From Pleodorina starrii (Eukaryota; Chlorophyta; Chlorophyceae; Chlamydomonadales; Volvocaceae): a stretch of DNA of 64,000 nucleotides. The notes under the pieces were generated by a model. It saw nothing but the letters and a program-made list of their open reading frames with translations. It made no database searches and had not been told where the DNA came from. A program made the translations under genes and the position numbers. Location: positions 124,001 through 188,000 of the forward strand of contig BRXU01000005.1 in assembly GCA_030267565.1 (NCBI GenBank), read 5' to 3'. Below, piece by piece: positions 11,360 through 22,896 of this stretch. Within the stretch, counting starts at the first letter, position 1, and each line of letters starts with the position of its first letter.

Positions 11360-14300
11360 TCAATTGGCACTGGTGGGCAGGGAGAAGTCGTCCCGGTTGG
11401 CCTCCTGACCATCCCGGCTGATGTCCTCCCCGCGCGCGTGCTTGTCGCTTAGCGCCCGCGTCGGATCGAACTTGGCCTTCCGGGGCGGCAACAATGGCAG
11501 CGCGCTCCCGGCCTTGCCGCCACCAGCCCCGTTGGCGGCCCCACCCTTGCCGCCACCCTCGGCATCCACTACGCCGTTGCCGATTGCCGCAGTCGTGCAA
11601 GAAGAGGAGGCCTCTCCGCCGTCCTGCTGTTGCTGTGACTGCGCGGGTGTCTCTCCCGTGGCTGCTGCTGCGATTGCGTCCTGCCGTGCGGGCAGATCGG
11701 TAGTGAGCGGCATCTCCTGCCCGGGACGGACGCGCAGGAACGCAAGGTGGGCGCCCCCGGGGGCCGTGGACACAAAGATGCCGTCGTCCTCCTGTACGAT
11801 ATGGGTTAAAAACGGCACGGGTTAGCTCTTAGGAGGGGTTTGGAACACAAGGGCATGGCCATGGGAATGTTTCCAGCCCAGCAAGGGCATGGCATGGGAA
11901 TGGTTCCAGCCCCCAGCAGACCTGCACAAGGCGACCCTTCCAGCCCACACGCGCACCTACCTCGAAGTCCCCCCGCAGCAGCGCCTACCTCGAAGTCCCC
12001 CCGCAGCAGCGCCTGAGCCAGCGATGTCTCCAGCTCCCTCTGGATGGCCCTCTTGACGGGGCGGGCGCCGAAGATGGGGTCGAAGCCCTTGGCTGCGAGG
12101 TTGTGGAATGTCCGAGCGGAGGCCGCAGCGGCAGCAGCAGCGGCAGGGGGTGTTGATGAGCACAATCACCCACGGGCTGCATGCGACGCGTGGAATGCAG
12201 TCCCTGGCTTTCAAGACCCAGTGAGCTGGGTGGACTAGCAAGGGGCGGACCGCGCGAGTTCAAGCGGTGGGGTTTGCAAACAGCACCTGCAAGCCTTTCC
12301 TTGCAGCCAGGCACGCATCCGCCCAGCCAGCCAGGGTTTCAGACACCGATCCAGCTGGAGTCCCAGCCCTTCACACCAGCTCGCCCAACCAGCACCAGCA
12401 CCCACCCGCCAGGTAGTCCATGGCGCTGTCCGCCAGCACCAGCCGGATCTTCTTCTCCGCCAGTCGGGACTTGAGGCCCCCCAGCCGCAGCCCCACCACG
12501 TCCCGGATCTGAGGCGCCGTCAGCGGCTCAAAGATGATAAACTCGTCCACACGGTTCAGGAACTCGGGCGGGAAGTGCCGCCGGACCTGCAGGGGGTTAA
12601 GGAGGAACACCGGAGGAGGGGGCGGATACACGGGGATCAGCGTGAAAGAAACATCAGGACTGAGGTTGTGGCGTGCTAGGAAGGCTCGCGTCCACCCCAC
12701 CTGGTCCATGACCAATTCCTTAATCTGCGGGTTCGCCGCCACGCCGCCCTCCACCGCGACAGCCGCCTCGCGGCCCTTGCCGGCGGTGGCCTTGTAGATC
12801 TCCGAGGAGCCCAGGTTAGACGTCATGATGATGATGGTGTGCTTGAAAGACACAGTGCGGCCCTGCAGGGATAGGGGATACCATGGGGAGCTGCTGCGCT
12901 CAATTTCCGGTTCGTAGGGTGTGCGATGAGAAGGAACCGCCAGCGCATCCTTGACCAGGAACCACGGCGCGGGGGAGGCCGAGTGTGTGCGCAAGTGCCT
13001 CAGAGCGCACCTGCGAATCCGACAGTCGGCCGTCATCCAGCAGCTGTAGCAGCAGGTTGAACACGTCCACGTGGGCCTGATGCAGGGATGGGGGAAGAGG
13101 GGAGAGGGAGAACGGCGGGAGAGCCTTTTAAAAGGAAAATCCAGGGACCATGGCGAGCGCCAGCGGGCCAGATAGTACCTATCTTGGAAATTGAGCGGAA
13201 CGAACAAGTGTCCTTTTGGGCTCTCGGGAATCATGTCAGGGGCGGGCAACACCCGGGACTGAATGCCGAGGCCCAAGTAAATAACGGTGAGCGCTGGACG
13301 AAAGCGAAGCGCCCGGGTCGCGCACCTTCTCAACCTCATCGAAGAGTACGACGGTGTACGGTCTCCGCCGCACAGCCTCGGTCAGCTGGCCACCCTCGTC
13401 GAATCCCACATAGCCTGCCCGGGGCGAGGGGTGGAGGCATGGCGCATGCATATCAGTCAAAGGAGGTTGCTGGTCGGTACCGGAACGGACATGACCAACA
13501 ACAGTTGTGGCGACGCGCGCACACGGATCCATCCAGAACTTCTCACCGCCCATGTCAAGGCTCACGGAACCACATCAAACCCCGACCAGCGACCTTGCCC
13601 CGCACCATCAACCCCTCCCATGTACCACCGCAACCCACAAAAACATACCCACCACTTACCCGGCGGCGCGCCGATCAATTTGGACACTGCGTGTTTCTCC
13701 ATGTACTCGCTCATGTCCAGTCGCACCATGGCATCCCCCGCATTGAACAGATAGGCCGCCAGCGCCTTGGCCAGCTCCGTCTTGCCCACACCTGCACGAA
13801 TGCATTCGTTGGCGGACAGGTGTACCGCCGAGAAAGATGGCACAGCAGCGGTGAAATGGAGGCGACGTTGGTGAACAGAGCCAGGACCCAGGCGCGCAGG
13901 GGGTCGCGATGGGCGCCAGTCGACTAGGGAGGGCCCCGGAGCGGTTCAGCGGGTGGAAAGATTGCGGAGGCGAGCTCGAGGAAGCGGAGAGAGAAAGCTC
14001 AGTGCTCCTCGGCCAACGCAACGCTTGCCAGGCTGCAAGGAAACCGCGCACTGTCGAAACGTTTTCGATGTTGTGCTGCGAGGCGGCAGCAGTGGTAGGT
14101 TACGGCGCGGAGAGTTTGGGCCGTGCAGCCCTGAGCACGCGCGAGCGAGCGCACCTGTGGGTCCCAGGAACAGGAAGGACGCAATGGGTCCGTTGGGGTC
14201 CTTTAGGCCCGCCCGGCTGCGGTGAATAGCCTCCGCCACGGCACTGACCGCCTCCTCCTGACCAATGATGCGCCTGCGGATGGGAACGGGCGCGAAAAGC

Positions 14301-17300
14301 GGGGATGGAGTAAGGCGCGGAAGGGGTAGGCGGCCGTCGGGCATCAGCACGGCACGGGGGAATTTTACGGCTCAGCGCGGTCGCCGCATGAGGCGCACCA
14401 CGTGCGCAGCATCGCCTTCTCCTGCTTCCATCATTGCTGGCAGCCTGGGCAGCCTGGGGGCGTCTTTCCGCTTGTCGTTGCCCAGCGCGGGAAGCGACCA
14501 ACCTGGTCGGCGGGCTGCGCCATTCGCCTTGCAGGACTGGACAACCCTTTTCCCCCCTTACCGCTGCGTAACGTCCGCCTTCCTGAACCCAGCCTAGTCC
14601 CCTTTTTTGTGTGTTTGAGATAAGCGAGAGCAAGACCAGCCCGCACCTGTGCAGCTCATCTCCCAGCCGCAGCAGCGAGTCCCTCTCACTGGCCACCAGC
14701 TTGGTGAGCGGGATGCCGGTCCAGGAGGAGATGACAGAGGCGATGTCGGCCTCCGTCACCTCGCCGCCAGGGCAGACGGGTGAGCCGCCGCCGCGCGACG
14801 TGGCCTCCGCAGCGGCGCGCCGCTTGCGAGCAGCCTCCTGCGTGTTTGGGAAGGGCGACAGGACCGTGGGAGTTGCTGCGGAGCGGTGCGTGTGCCGGGG
14901 AGTTTGTCAGCGGGTGCGCGTCTTGCGCAGGAAGATGGGGTACTGAGGTTGCAGCACCGCCCGAAGGGCAAGAGAACCCTGAGACCGACCTTTAAGCGCT
15001 TGAAGGAGGCAAGAACGGAGAAGGGACCGAACCGCATCCCAGCCATATCTGCACCGCATACCCGCCACCTCGGAAAGCGGTGAACCATACTGACCTTCCT
15101 GCGCGGATGGCTTCCCGCCGACGACCCAAACGCCAGACTTCACGTACGTCGCTGTTCCAACCCATCCCGCCCCGCCCCGGGCGCCTCAATTGCCCTGACC
15201 GCACCTGTGCCGCATGCAGCTTAGCCAGCAGCTGCTCACGCCGCTTGACCCGTTCGCGGTCCGCCCTGGCAAGAGAGATAGGTAGGCGGACATTGGTGTA
15301 AAGAGGTCCAGCAATAGCTTACGTGACAAGGCATCGTGTGCGAACACTTGCTGATACGGTTTTGCAGCAGGGAAAGGGACATTATGATCATTGACAGCCA
15401 GCCAGCCAGCCAGCCAGCCGAAGCGACATGACGATGAATAAGGACGCTAGCAATCAGGACGCATGAAGACTGCGTCTTAAGCAGAGGACCTGCGAGGTTC
15501 GCGTGTGCAGGTGCGCGCGCCTCGACCCTTCCTTTCCGGCAAAGTTCCAGCCCCCGAGGGCATGTAGTGCGCCGATCGGATGGGCCAACCGCTGCCCGAG
15601 GCGCCCCCTGGCCGGCGGGGCCGCCCGACTTCGCCTACTTTATCCTCTCCGCGTCGCTCTTGGGTCGGTTGGCCGCCTCCGCAACCGCCGCCTCGCTGCG
15701 GCCGCTGTCCTCCGCCTCCAGCTCCTCGTGGAGCGACTCCAGCTCCGAGGTCAGCGCCTGAAGCTCGCGAGCCTGCGCGAAATAGGAGGGTGACGAGTGA
15801 ACTGCGGGTGGCCATTGAAGCCAGTGACCGGAGGCAGCCCGTGAGGCGCTGGTGATGGAAGGGAATGCTGCGAGGATGCGCAAGGATGCGCCAGAAACGT
15901 TATGCAACACCACTCCGCACACGGCATCAACACCATTCAACAAGACGTAAAGCACCACCGCAGCAGGCCATGCAACCCCAGTCGCGCACCTCGCTTTGCT
16001 GCTTGTCAACCCGCGCCGTGAGGTCGTCCCGCTGGTTCTTTAGAGAGCTCAGCTCGGCCTCCAGCTCAGTCAGCCGCAGCGCGTCACGGCGGTCCACGCC
16101 TGCAGCAGCGGCGAACGGCCAGCAAGCAACGGCCAGTCGTCAGTGCCAAACGCAGCAAACACAACCATGGTGTGCATGGCCACGAGTGTCAGCAGTCGGT
16201 GCCCTGCCGTAGCAACTCACGGATGGGGGCGATGCGTAGCTGGCACACATATACATGGACATCCACAATGTCCATCCAGCTCACGGCTTCGAACGTAAAC
16301 ACGAAGCAAGTGCGGCAGTCTGCCGTCCGGCTGGATGGCTGCTCTCTCACCTGCTGATCTCCTCAGCAGCTTGCGCTCACCCTCCAACTGCCCGATGCGG
16401 CGAATGATGCGGTCCAGCGTCTGACACATACGGACAGGGCGAGGCGGGGCATGTGCAGGCGGGCGGATAGAAATGACGGTGTTCCGTAGGGGAGGACACG
16501 GGACAGGAAAGCCGACATTAAGCGGGCATGCACCGTTTGGCGATGAAGCTTCCAACGTTCTTCCAAAGGCGGCGCCGGCGGCCCTGGACCCGACGATGGT
16601 TTCGCCATGGTTACCACCCTCGACGCCCCATATCGGACAGGCCCGATGTAACCAAGAGCTTCCACGCAAAGCACCCTCCGCCTGGGGCTTCAAGGACACA
16701 GTCCACGGCCGCCCTTTCACGCCCCAAGCCCACCAGCCCCCTCACCGCCGGGCGCTGGTCCAGGTCCAGCTTGACCCGCGCGGCCGCCTCGTCGATCAGG
16801 TCAATAGCCTGGAACGGGGGGGAAGGGTGCCAGGTGGGTTGGTTACCGCCCGGGGGAAAGGGGTACGAAGCCAGGTTGCCAGATTAGGTGAACTAAAGGG
16901 CACCGTCAAGCATCTATTCAAAAGACGACGGGCTGTCACACCATGAACACGCCCCGCATCATGTTTGCATGCCCGCCCATCCCACGCAGGAGTCCTCCAA
17001 CCCTTTCACGCAACGGACTCGCCCTACCCAGCCTTCCAACTTTCCCATCCGGGCACTTTACTACCCACTCAGCCCACCCCAGCCACGCACCTTGTCCGGC
17101 AGGAATCGGTCCGCGGTGTACCTGTTGGACAGCTCCACCGCTGACACCAGCGCCGCATCGGTGATGCGCAGTCCGTGGTGCCGCTCGTAGCGGGCGCGCA
17201 GGCCGCGTAAGATGGAGACCGCTTCGGGCACGGACGGCTGCGACAGCGGCAGCTGCGAGACGGCGGAAGGAAACAGCGAGCAACGGCGGCTGGGAACGGG

Positions 17301-20300
17301 ACGGCGGGCTAGTGTGCTCGTCCTAATTCATCCGACGGATTCCTTCGACGACCGGCGTGACACGACATGATGTCGCCGCGGCCAGGCGCCGAAACAACAG
17401 CATCGTGGTGAGCGCATATACGCGCATTAAAGCATCGGCAAGGCAGAGGCCTTCATGACGTGTAGCATACAACCCACGCAGGGGTGGTTGTCTGTGTGCG
17501 CAAGGGAGGTTAGGGAAAGCGAGGCAGGCCACGTGGAAAACAGGGTGAGCGGCGCAGGTGTTCCCACCGTTTGAAAGCGGCGCTCTAGGGCGGGGTCCTT
17601 CTCAATAAAGCGGCGGTACTTGTCCGGCGTGGTGGCACCAATGCAGCGCAGCTCGCCGCGTGCCAGCAGCGGCTTGAGCAGCATGGATGCGTCATTCACG
17701 CCGCCGCCCTGCACGACACAAGTCGCACGGGTACTGTTGATGTAACAGTGGACCCAAGACCCTCGTTCGCCGGGTAGCGCCACCGGGCCATCGGGTCGTG
17801 CACTGTAGCGGAAATGATTGGGGCCAAAGTACGCGCATGGTTGCGGTGCAAAGGATTTCGAAATCCGGGGCCAGCTAAGTTTGGAGATTCCAAGTGGCCG
17901 CCCCGAGTCTTCCCGTGCTCCAGCCACTGGACAACCATGCTAGCGCGTACGGCGTAACCGCCCACACCTGCTGCGCGTTGGGCCCAGTGACGTTGTGGAT
18001 GTCGTCGATGAAGAGGATGCAGCTGCTGGGCGGCGGCTCGGCGGGTGCGGCGGCGCCTGGCTGCTGCTGCTGCTGGGCCTGGCGAGGCAGCTCCGTGAGC
18101 TCCTTCAGGACTGCACTCATGCGCTGCTCGAACTCGCCCGGGAAGGTGGCGCCTGCGGGGGTGTCAACCGTAAACGGGAGAACAACACGGCGAGGCGGGC
18201 GGACAAGAGCGCAACGCCCATGTCTCAATCCTGAAATGAGCAATCAAGGGTGCTTGTTGCGGGCTCGGGGGCAATCTCGGAGCTAACGGCTCCGTCGCCC
18301 ATGCCAGGTGGCTGGCTGCGGGCGGGGGTGCGGCTTCGGCCAGCGTCACGTGGTCGACACCGAAGCACGTGCACATGCCATACGTGTTTGGTCCCAGACC
18401 ACCCAACCTGCCGATGCGCCTCCCGTTGGCCCCTCCGCTCACGAGCTATAAGCAGCTTGTTCCTTAACCCCCTTGCGGCTCTCAACCACCCAGCCCGTGA
18501 ACCAGCCTCGAGCAGCCCGGACCCCAGCCAGACCCATTCCCGTCCAGTTCCTAGTTTACCCCACCCAGGCGCCAACGCACCCGCCATGAGCATGCCCATG
18601 TCCAGGGCAATGATGGCCGCCCCCTTAAGCTCCGGTGGGCAGTCCCCAGCCGCAATGCGCTGAGCCAACCCTTCCACCAGCGCCGTCTTGCCCACACCGC
18701 TCTCGCCCAGCACCACCGGGTTGTTCTTAGTTCGCCGGCTCAGCACGTTGAACAGCCTAAAGCATAGCGGCGCAGCGCGGGGCGCGGTGTCACGTGAAAC
18801 ACAAGCGGTGGAGAACAGACACTGAATCGCAACTGGTAGTGACTCAATGGCTGCACTGAGGTTGTTTTGTGCCGCGCTGGGAGTCGAGCTCCGAGTCCCA
18901 TGGACGAAAAATCAGTTTGCTTCCCTATTACGCCGAACCACAGATATTGTCGGGCAGCAAGGCTCCTGTTTGGACAGCAAGCTACCCGCCGCACCGCTCG
19001 CCTGCGCAGTTCGTCGGTTCGGCCGATGAGAGGGTCCAGCTTGCCCTTTTTCGCCAGCTGTGTGAGATCCCGGCCGTAGCGGGAGAGGGCGGTGGGGGGA
19101 GGCTCCGTGATCTCCTGCAGGGTACAGCGGAGCGAAGCGAATGAGGGAGCAGGGACGAGTGCAAGGCGGAGCAGAGGGAGACAGACGGTAACGAGCCATA
19201 CGGTAAGGCGGAGTGAGGAGGGACGAGCAAAGGACAAAAGGCAGGGCAGGTCGGCGGCGCTCCGGATTCCGACTGGGAACCTGGTTGCGGAGCGTCCGCG
19301 ACGTTGTCGCCGCCCTTCGCACCAGAGATACGCGGGAACCCGTGCGTGAAGAGGTCCGACCCACTTGAGAGGGAGTATGGGCACACTCATTCGGGTAGCT
19401 GTCGGGCTTCAAGTTACGGGATGCGAGCACGCGGCCCGCGGGCAAGCCCACCTCACATGCAGACAGCAAACACACCGATCCCGCCCACAGCAGTCCCCTT
19501 CTTCTCACCACGCTGGCATCCGTGTGGTTGTACATGACGCGGGACTTCTTGATGGCTTTCTTGAGGTCATCCTCCGAAAGGCCCTCCGCGCAGGAGAGAA
19601 TCTCGCCGAACCTATGGACGATCGCGTGCGATGCGTTGCGCGGATCCGTTTCCAGGCGCATGTCGACCAAAGCAGAGCAAACGTGAACCGGCTGACGGTT
19701 GGACCATCAGCCGTCGCCGGCGGGCCCCACCAGCGGTTCAAAACAGCTCAAACCGCGGCAATGGGCGCAAAGCCATCCCCAATACGACTCTGCTCCTGCC
19801 CAGAGCCGCTATGGCGCCGGTGGTTTTGATCAGCTATTTTGACCCCTAGCGCCATTGGCTGGTGCGTTATCCTTCGCGAACGCTCTGCGCAATACCACAA
19901 ATGGACTTGAGACCGCCCCTCACCCTCCTTTTGTTGACGCCCCGTCCTGCCCGTCACCGGCAGTATACTTTATGTCAGCGGCCACCGCGAGCCCTGTGAG
20001 CCTCCTATCGACCCGCATCTACCTGGGGTTCTCCGCCAGCGCCAGGATCACGTGCTCCATCGTCATTTTGCCGTCGCCCGTCTTTTGGACCTGTGACTGG
20101 GCGCGGGCTATCAGCGCATCCACCTCGGCGCGGTTGGCGTTCTGCAGTTCAGTCACACGAAGAAGACCAGGTCGACGGGGCCAGAAAAGATGGGATGTAA
20201 TGGCAGTGCATCCGGCCGCGAGGGGGTGGGGGGTTGTGGGGAGGCGTTAGAGCGGCGGAAGACACCGGTCAGCCGCCAGCCCACACGTCTAAAATTCCAT

Positions 20301-20656
20301 CCGAACATACAATTCTATGCCAGAAGGAAAGCTAGGCTGTGGGACGAGGAGGGCAATAGCGTCATAGACTCGGCGACGATCCAAACCATTTCCAAGATAA
20401 TCCGATATCGCACGCATACCTCATCGAAAACCGGCTGCGCCTCTGGTTGCGCAGCTTTCTGTGCAGATCCGGTCGCAGTCGCCGCTGGCATTGAAGCTGC
20501 GTTCGGTGGCGTCTGAGCTGATGGTGGCAGCTGCTTCCGGGATTGCTGTTTGGCGTACCATTCTAGCATCTGCGTCAGAGCATATGCAAGCAACCCAAAG
20601 GCTGCAACCTGCCCCAGGACTGAGTAAACCTTATCGAGCATTTCCTTGTAACCCAT
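11360..20656 (-). CDS. ClpB/Hsp100 AAA+ disaggregase with N-terminal membrane anchor
   Basis: Protein-disaggregating AAA+ unfoldase, 22 exons, 1049 residues, every junction in frame: 20656-20420, 20141-20023, 19611-19509, 19114-19002, 18756-18581, 18152-17968, 17708-17568, 17252-17091, 16808-16746, 16420-16351, 16099-15990, 15772-15639, 15265-15205, 14837-14647, 14273-14155, 13791-13660, 13414-13326, 13076-13011, 12862-12701, 12586-12406, 12092-11989, 11791-11360. Residues about 12-31 are hydrophobic ([17 protein letters not shown]). A short Clp-N-like segment follows ([20 protein letters not shown]). NBD1 has Walker A GESGVGKT (208-215) and Walker B LFIDDIH, with Asp300 where ClpB usually has catalytic Glu. 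The coiled-coil M domain spans about 434-590. NBD2 has GPTGVGKT (659-666), pore loop GYVGFDEGG and Walker [10 protein letters not shown] (Glu732). ALERRF supplies an arginine finger. A Gln/Ala/Gly-rich tail of about 120 residues ends the protein. Intron 4 uses a GC donor. Family is certain; compartment (organelle or ER membrane) is not. Subtype name withheld. Confidence 0.9.
11956..12011 (-). repeat. 28-bp tandem duplication across a ClpB splice donor
   Basis: The unit cctacctcgaagtccccccg plus cagcagcg is repeated head to tail with a 28-bp period. On the minus strand each copy reads gacttcgag followed by gtagg, so each carries a potential 5' splice site. The upstream copy (exon end at 11989) keeps the ClpB frame; the downstream copy would add 28 bases. 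Confidence 0.9.
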
Positions 20657-20765
20657 TTTTGAAGTTCTGTGACAACGCTATATTGCCTCAACACGCCATG
20701 AGTGTGCGCATAACTGGCATGTAAATGAGTGTGATAGAACGCAGCGAGAGTTTGATGTAGTTTAA

Positions 20766-22864
20766 TTCGCCGTACACGCCCAAAGAAATTATGTACACAA
20801 GGTTTACCGGCGGTTGAAGGCTTGGGGAGAGAGTAGCGGCGCGCGCAGTCCTTACCAGGGGGGCTTCCGGCCCAAGCGTGGCACCATCCACAACTTGTTC
20901 CTGCTACGGCACCTTACGGATCGTTGCCGCAGGGTACTCCCCAACGGTTCGAGCCAAGCACTTTTTGTTTGCCAGATCGATTTTGAGAAGGCCTTTGACC
21001 GGGTGAATAGGGACATGTTGTGGTTGCGTCTCGAGGAAAGAGGGGTCACAGGCGCGGCACTGGCGGCTCTGAAGCGCTGCTATGAGCGGGTGGAACTGCG
21101 GGTCAAGGTTAACGGCACGACGGGAGCGGCGTTCCCTTCTTCGCAAGGTGTGAAACAGGGATGCCCGATGAGCCCAACGCTGTTTGGTTTCTTCGTAGAA
21201 GGGTATGCCGACTACGTCGACGCCCTTGACGTCGCGCTCCCAGATGCCATGGCGGCCCCAGACTGCCCAGACGTCGAAGGTCGGCGAGTGCCTCTAGCCC
21301 TGTATGCGGACGACTTAAGCCTTTTCGCGGCGACAAAGCGACGTTTGATGAGCTTGCTTAGAGCTTTACGGGAGTGGTCCGAGGTGTTTGGTCTTACCGT
21401 TAATGCGAGGAAGTGTGAGCTGCTGCTCTTCCACCCCAGTGATCAGGTTAGGAGTCACTTCTACGCGATCAACGGCCTGGTTACTATGCGCGTTTTGGAG
21501 GACGGGCTGCCGGTGGACCGGCCCATCACCTGGAAGCCGCGCGCACGTTATCTCGGGCTACATTTTGGCCCTAATAGTTCCTTTGCGTCGTGCACGGACG
21601 AACTCTACGTCGCGGGCCAGCGGGCTATGTTTTCCCTGCTTAGCAAGTTGCGTCGACAGGGGCTATTGTTACCTTCCGTCGGAATGAAATGCTTTAATGC
21701 GCAAGTCCGTTCTGTTCTGTCTTATGGTTCGCAGTTGTGGGGTGTCGATTTGGTTTTAGCGTTGCTCGAGAGGGGTTTCCCGGCTAACGAGGCACCGCGT
21801 TTCTGTTATTTTGAGGTCGCTACTCGGGATCGCATGGTCAAGCTGCAAATCGCCTTTATGAAGCAGCTGGTCGGAGCTTCCGTCCCGCCCCTTCAATTGT
21901 TGTTTAGGGAACTAGGGCAGATGCCGCTGCAGATGTACTGGGCTGAATCTGTGTTTCGTTTTTGGAACAGTATGGTTGAGAACACTAGCAGCATATACCG
22001 CAGTGTTTTTCGTCACGAGATCCGGCTGGCATTGGAATCGGATTTGCAGGGGGACGGCTGGGGAACTAAGATCATTCGGGCTCTGAACATCTTAAGGCAT
22101 GACTGGCCGGAGGATGCGACGGCGGGTACCATCGACGCCAGGGTTAGACGGTACTCTACGTGCAAGCTCGACGTTGAGGCGCTGTTGGACACTCTTAGGG
22201 GGCGCATTAACGATGATTGGGCCAGTGACAGGTTGGCCGTCGACCCGTGCTCTTTCGTTACGGATGGCAGGAAGCCAGGCGTGAAAATGTGCCGTCACAA
22301 GCACTGGATGGGGCAGCCGAAGCAGTTTGAGGGTTACATTCCCCCGGCGCACCACCGTGCCCTTCTCCGTTTCCGGTTATGCGTATCAGACCTGGCGGTT
22401 AATAGCGAGAGTAATCGAGCCAGGGAGTTGCGTGTGTGCAAGGCGTGTCGCATTAATGGTGCCGTCGAGGACGAGAAGCACTTCCTGTTGGAGTGTTCTG
22501 CTCTCGTGTCAGCGCGGCAGAAGCTTTGGGACCTGGGTGTACCGGAGGGAGCGAGTGTTTGCGACGTCATGCAAATAGACGATCAGCGCGGTCTTGCAAA
22601 GGTTGTTTATGACATGTTTTGCTTTCGGCGCGAGCGCATCGCCGTGTAGAGTCGATGGAGACTCCTTCTCAGGTCATGTTGTGCTTTTGTGCAGCTAGTG
22701 ACGTATCTGTCTTATGTTGTCTTTATGCCCTTTCTGCTACGGTTGATTTTTCCTTACTTTTTGTTCCTTTTGCTTGACTGAGGCGGTTCATGAGCCTTCG
22801 GGTTCGTTTGAACCGTACGAGCTCACTGAAGCTTGTAACATCATCATCACCGGAAGCTTGTAAC
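20766..22864 (+). mobile_element. 5'-truncated L1-like non-LTR retrotransposon (LINE)
   Basis: The element keeps the reverse transcriptase and C-terminal zinc-knuckle region of a LINE second ORF but has no apurinic endonuclease domain and no first ORF. This is the normal outcome of aborted target-primed reverse transcription. The frame is open back to a TAA at 20763, so the true 5' junction lies between about 20766 and 20850. The 3' part is about 200 bp of non-coding sequence with an inverted repeat (cggttc at 22784 to gaaccg at 22815) and a short atcatcatcac run. A 12-bp word gaagcttgtaac occurs on both sides of that run (22828-22839 and 22853-22864). I could not find a convincing target-site duplication. 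It sits between the start codons of ClpB (-) and RMND5 (+). Bounds are approximate. Confidence 0.8.
20814..22649 (+). CDS. LINE reverse transcriptase, N-terminally truncated
   Basis: Open frame of about 611 codons ending at TAG. The RT core begins at YQGGFRPKRGT (finger region) and continues with QIDFEKAFDRVNRDM (first catalytic Asp), GVKQGCPMSPTLF and the catalytic LYADDLSLFA box. Near the C terminus a cysteine/histidine motif of zf-RVT type is seen: Cys-x2-Cys (CKAC) followed by EKHFLLEC. The endonuclease half that should precede the RT is missing, and the first codon given is only the first non-ATG start in the frame, so this is an element remnant and not a host gene. The frame has no stop or frameshift over about 1.8 kb, which points to a recent insertion. 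Confidence 0.85.
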   Translation: MKAWGESSGARSPYQGGFRPKRGTIHNLFLLRHLTDRCRRVLPNGSSQALFVCQIDFEKAFDRVNRDMLWLRLEERGVTGAALAALKRCYERVELRVKVNGTTGAAFPSSQGVKQGCPMSPTLFGFFVEGYADYVDALDVALPDAMAAPDCPDVEGRRVPLALYADDLSLFAATKRRLMSLLRALREWSEVFGLTVNARKCELLLFHPSDQVRSHFYAINGLVTMRVLEDGLPVDRPITWKPRARYLGLHFGPNSSFASCTDELYVAGQRAMFSLLSKLRRQGLLLPSVGMKCFNAQVRSVLSYGSQLWGVDLVLALLERGFPANEAPRFCYFEVATRDRMVKLQIAFMKQLVGASVPPLQLLFRELGQMPLQMYWAESVFRFWNSMVENTSSIYRSVFRHEIRLALESDLQGDGWGTKIIRALNILRHDWPEDATAGTIDARVRRYSTCKLDVEALLDTLRGRINDDWASDRLAVDPCSFVTDGRKPGVKMCRHKHWMGQPKQFEGYIPPAHHRALLRFRLCVSDLAVNSESNRARELRVCKACRINGAVEDEKHFLLECSALVSARQKLWDLGVPEGASVCDVMQIDDQRGLAKVVYDMFCFRRERIAV

Positions 22865-22896
22865 TGGTCAATGTTCACGTCTGCAAGTACGCACGA

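Noticed and set aside
19505..19741. Alternative upstream acceptor for ClpB exon 3 at cgtcag
   Set aside because: It puts the exon out of phase with exon 2; the acceptor ccatag at 19612 restores LAENPR/FGEIL and the family pattern.
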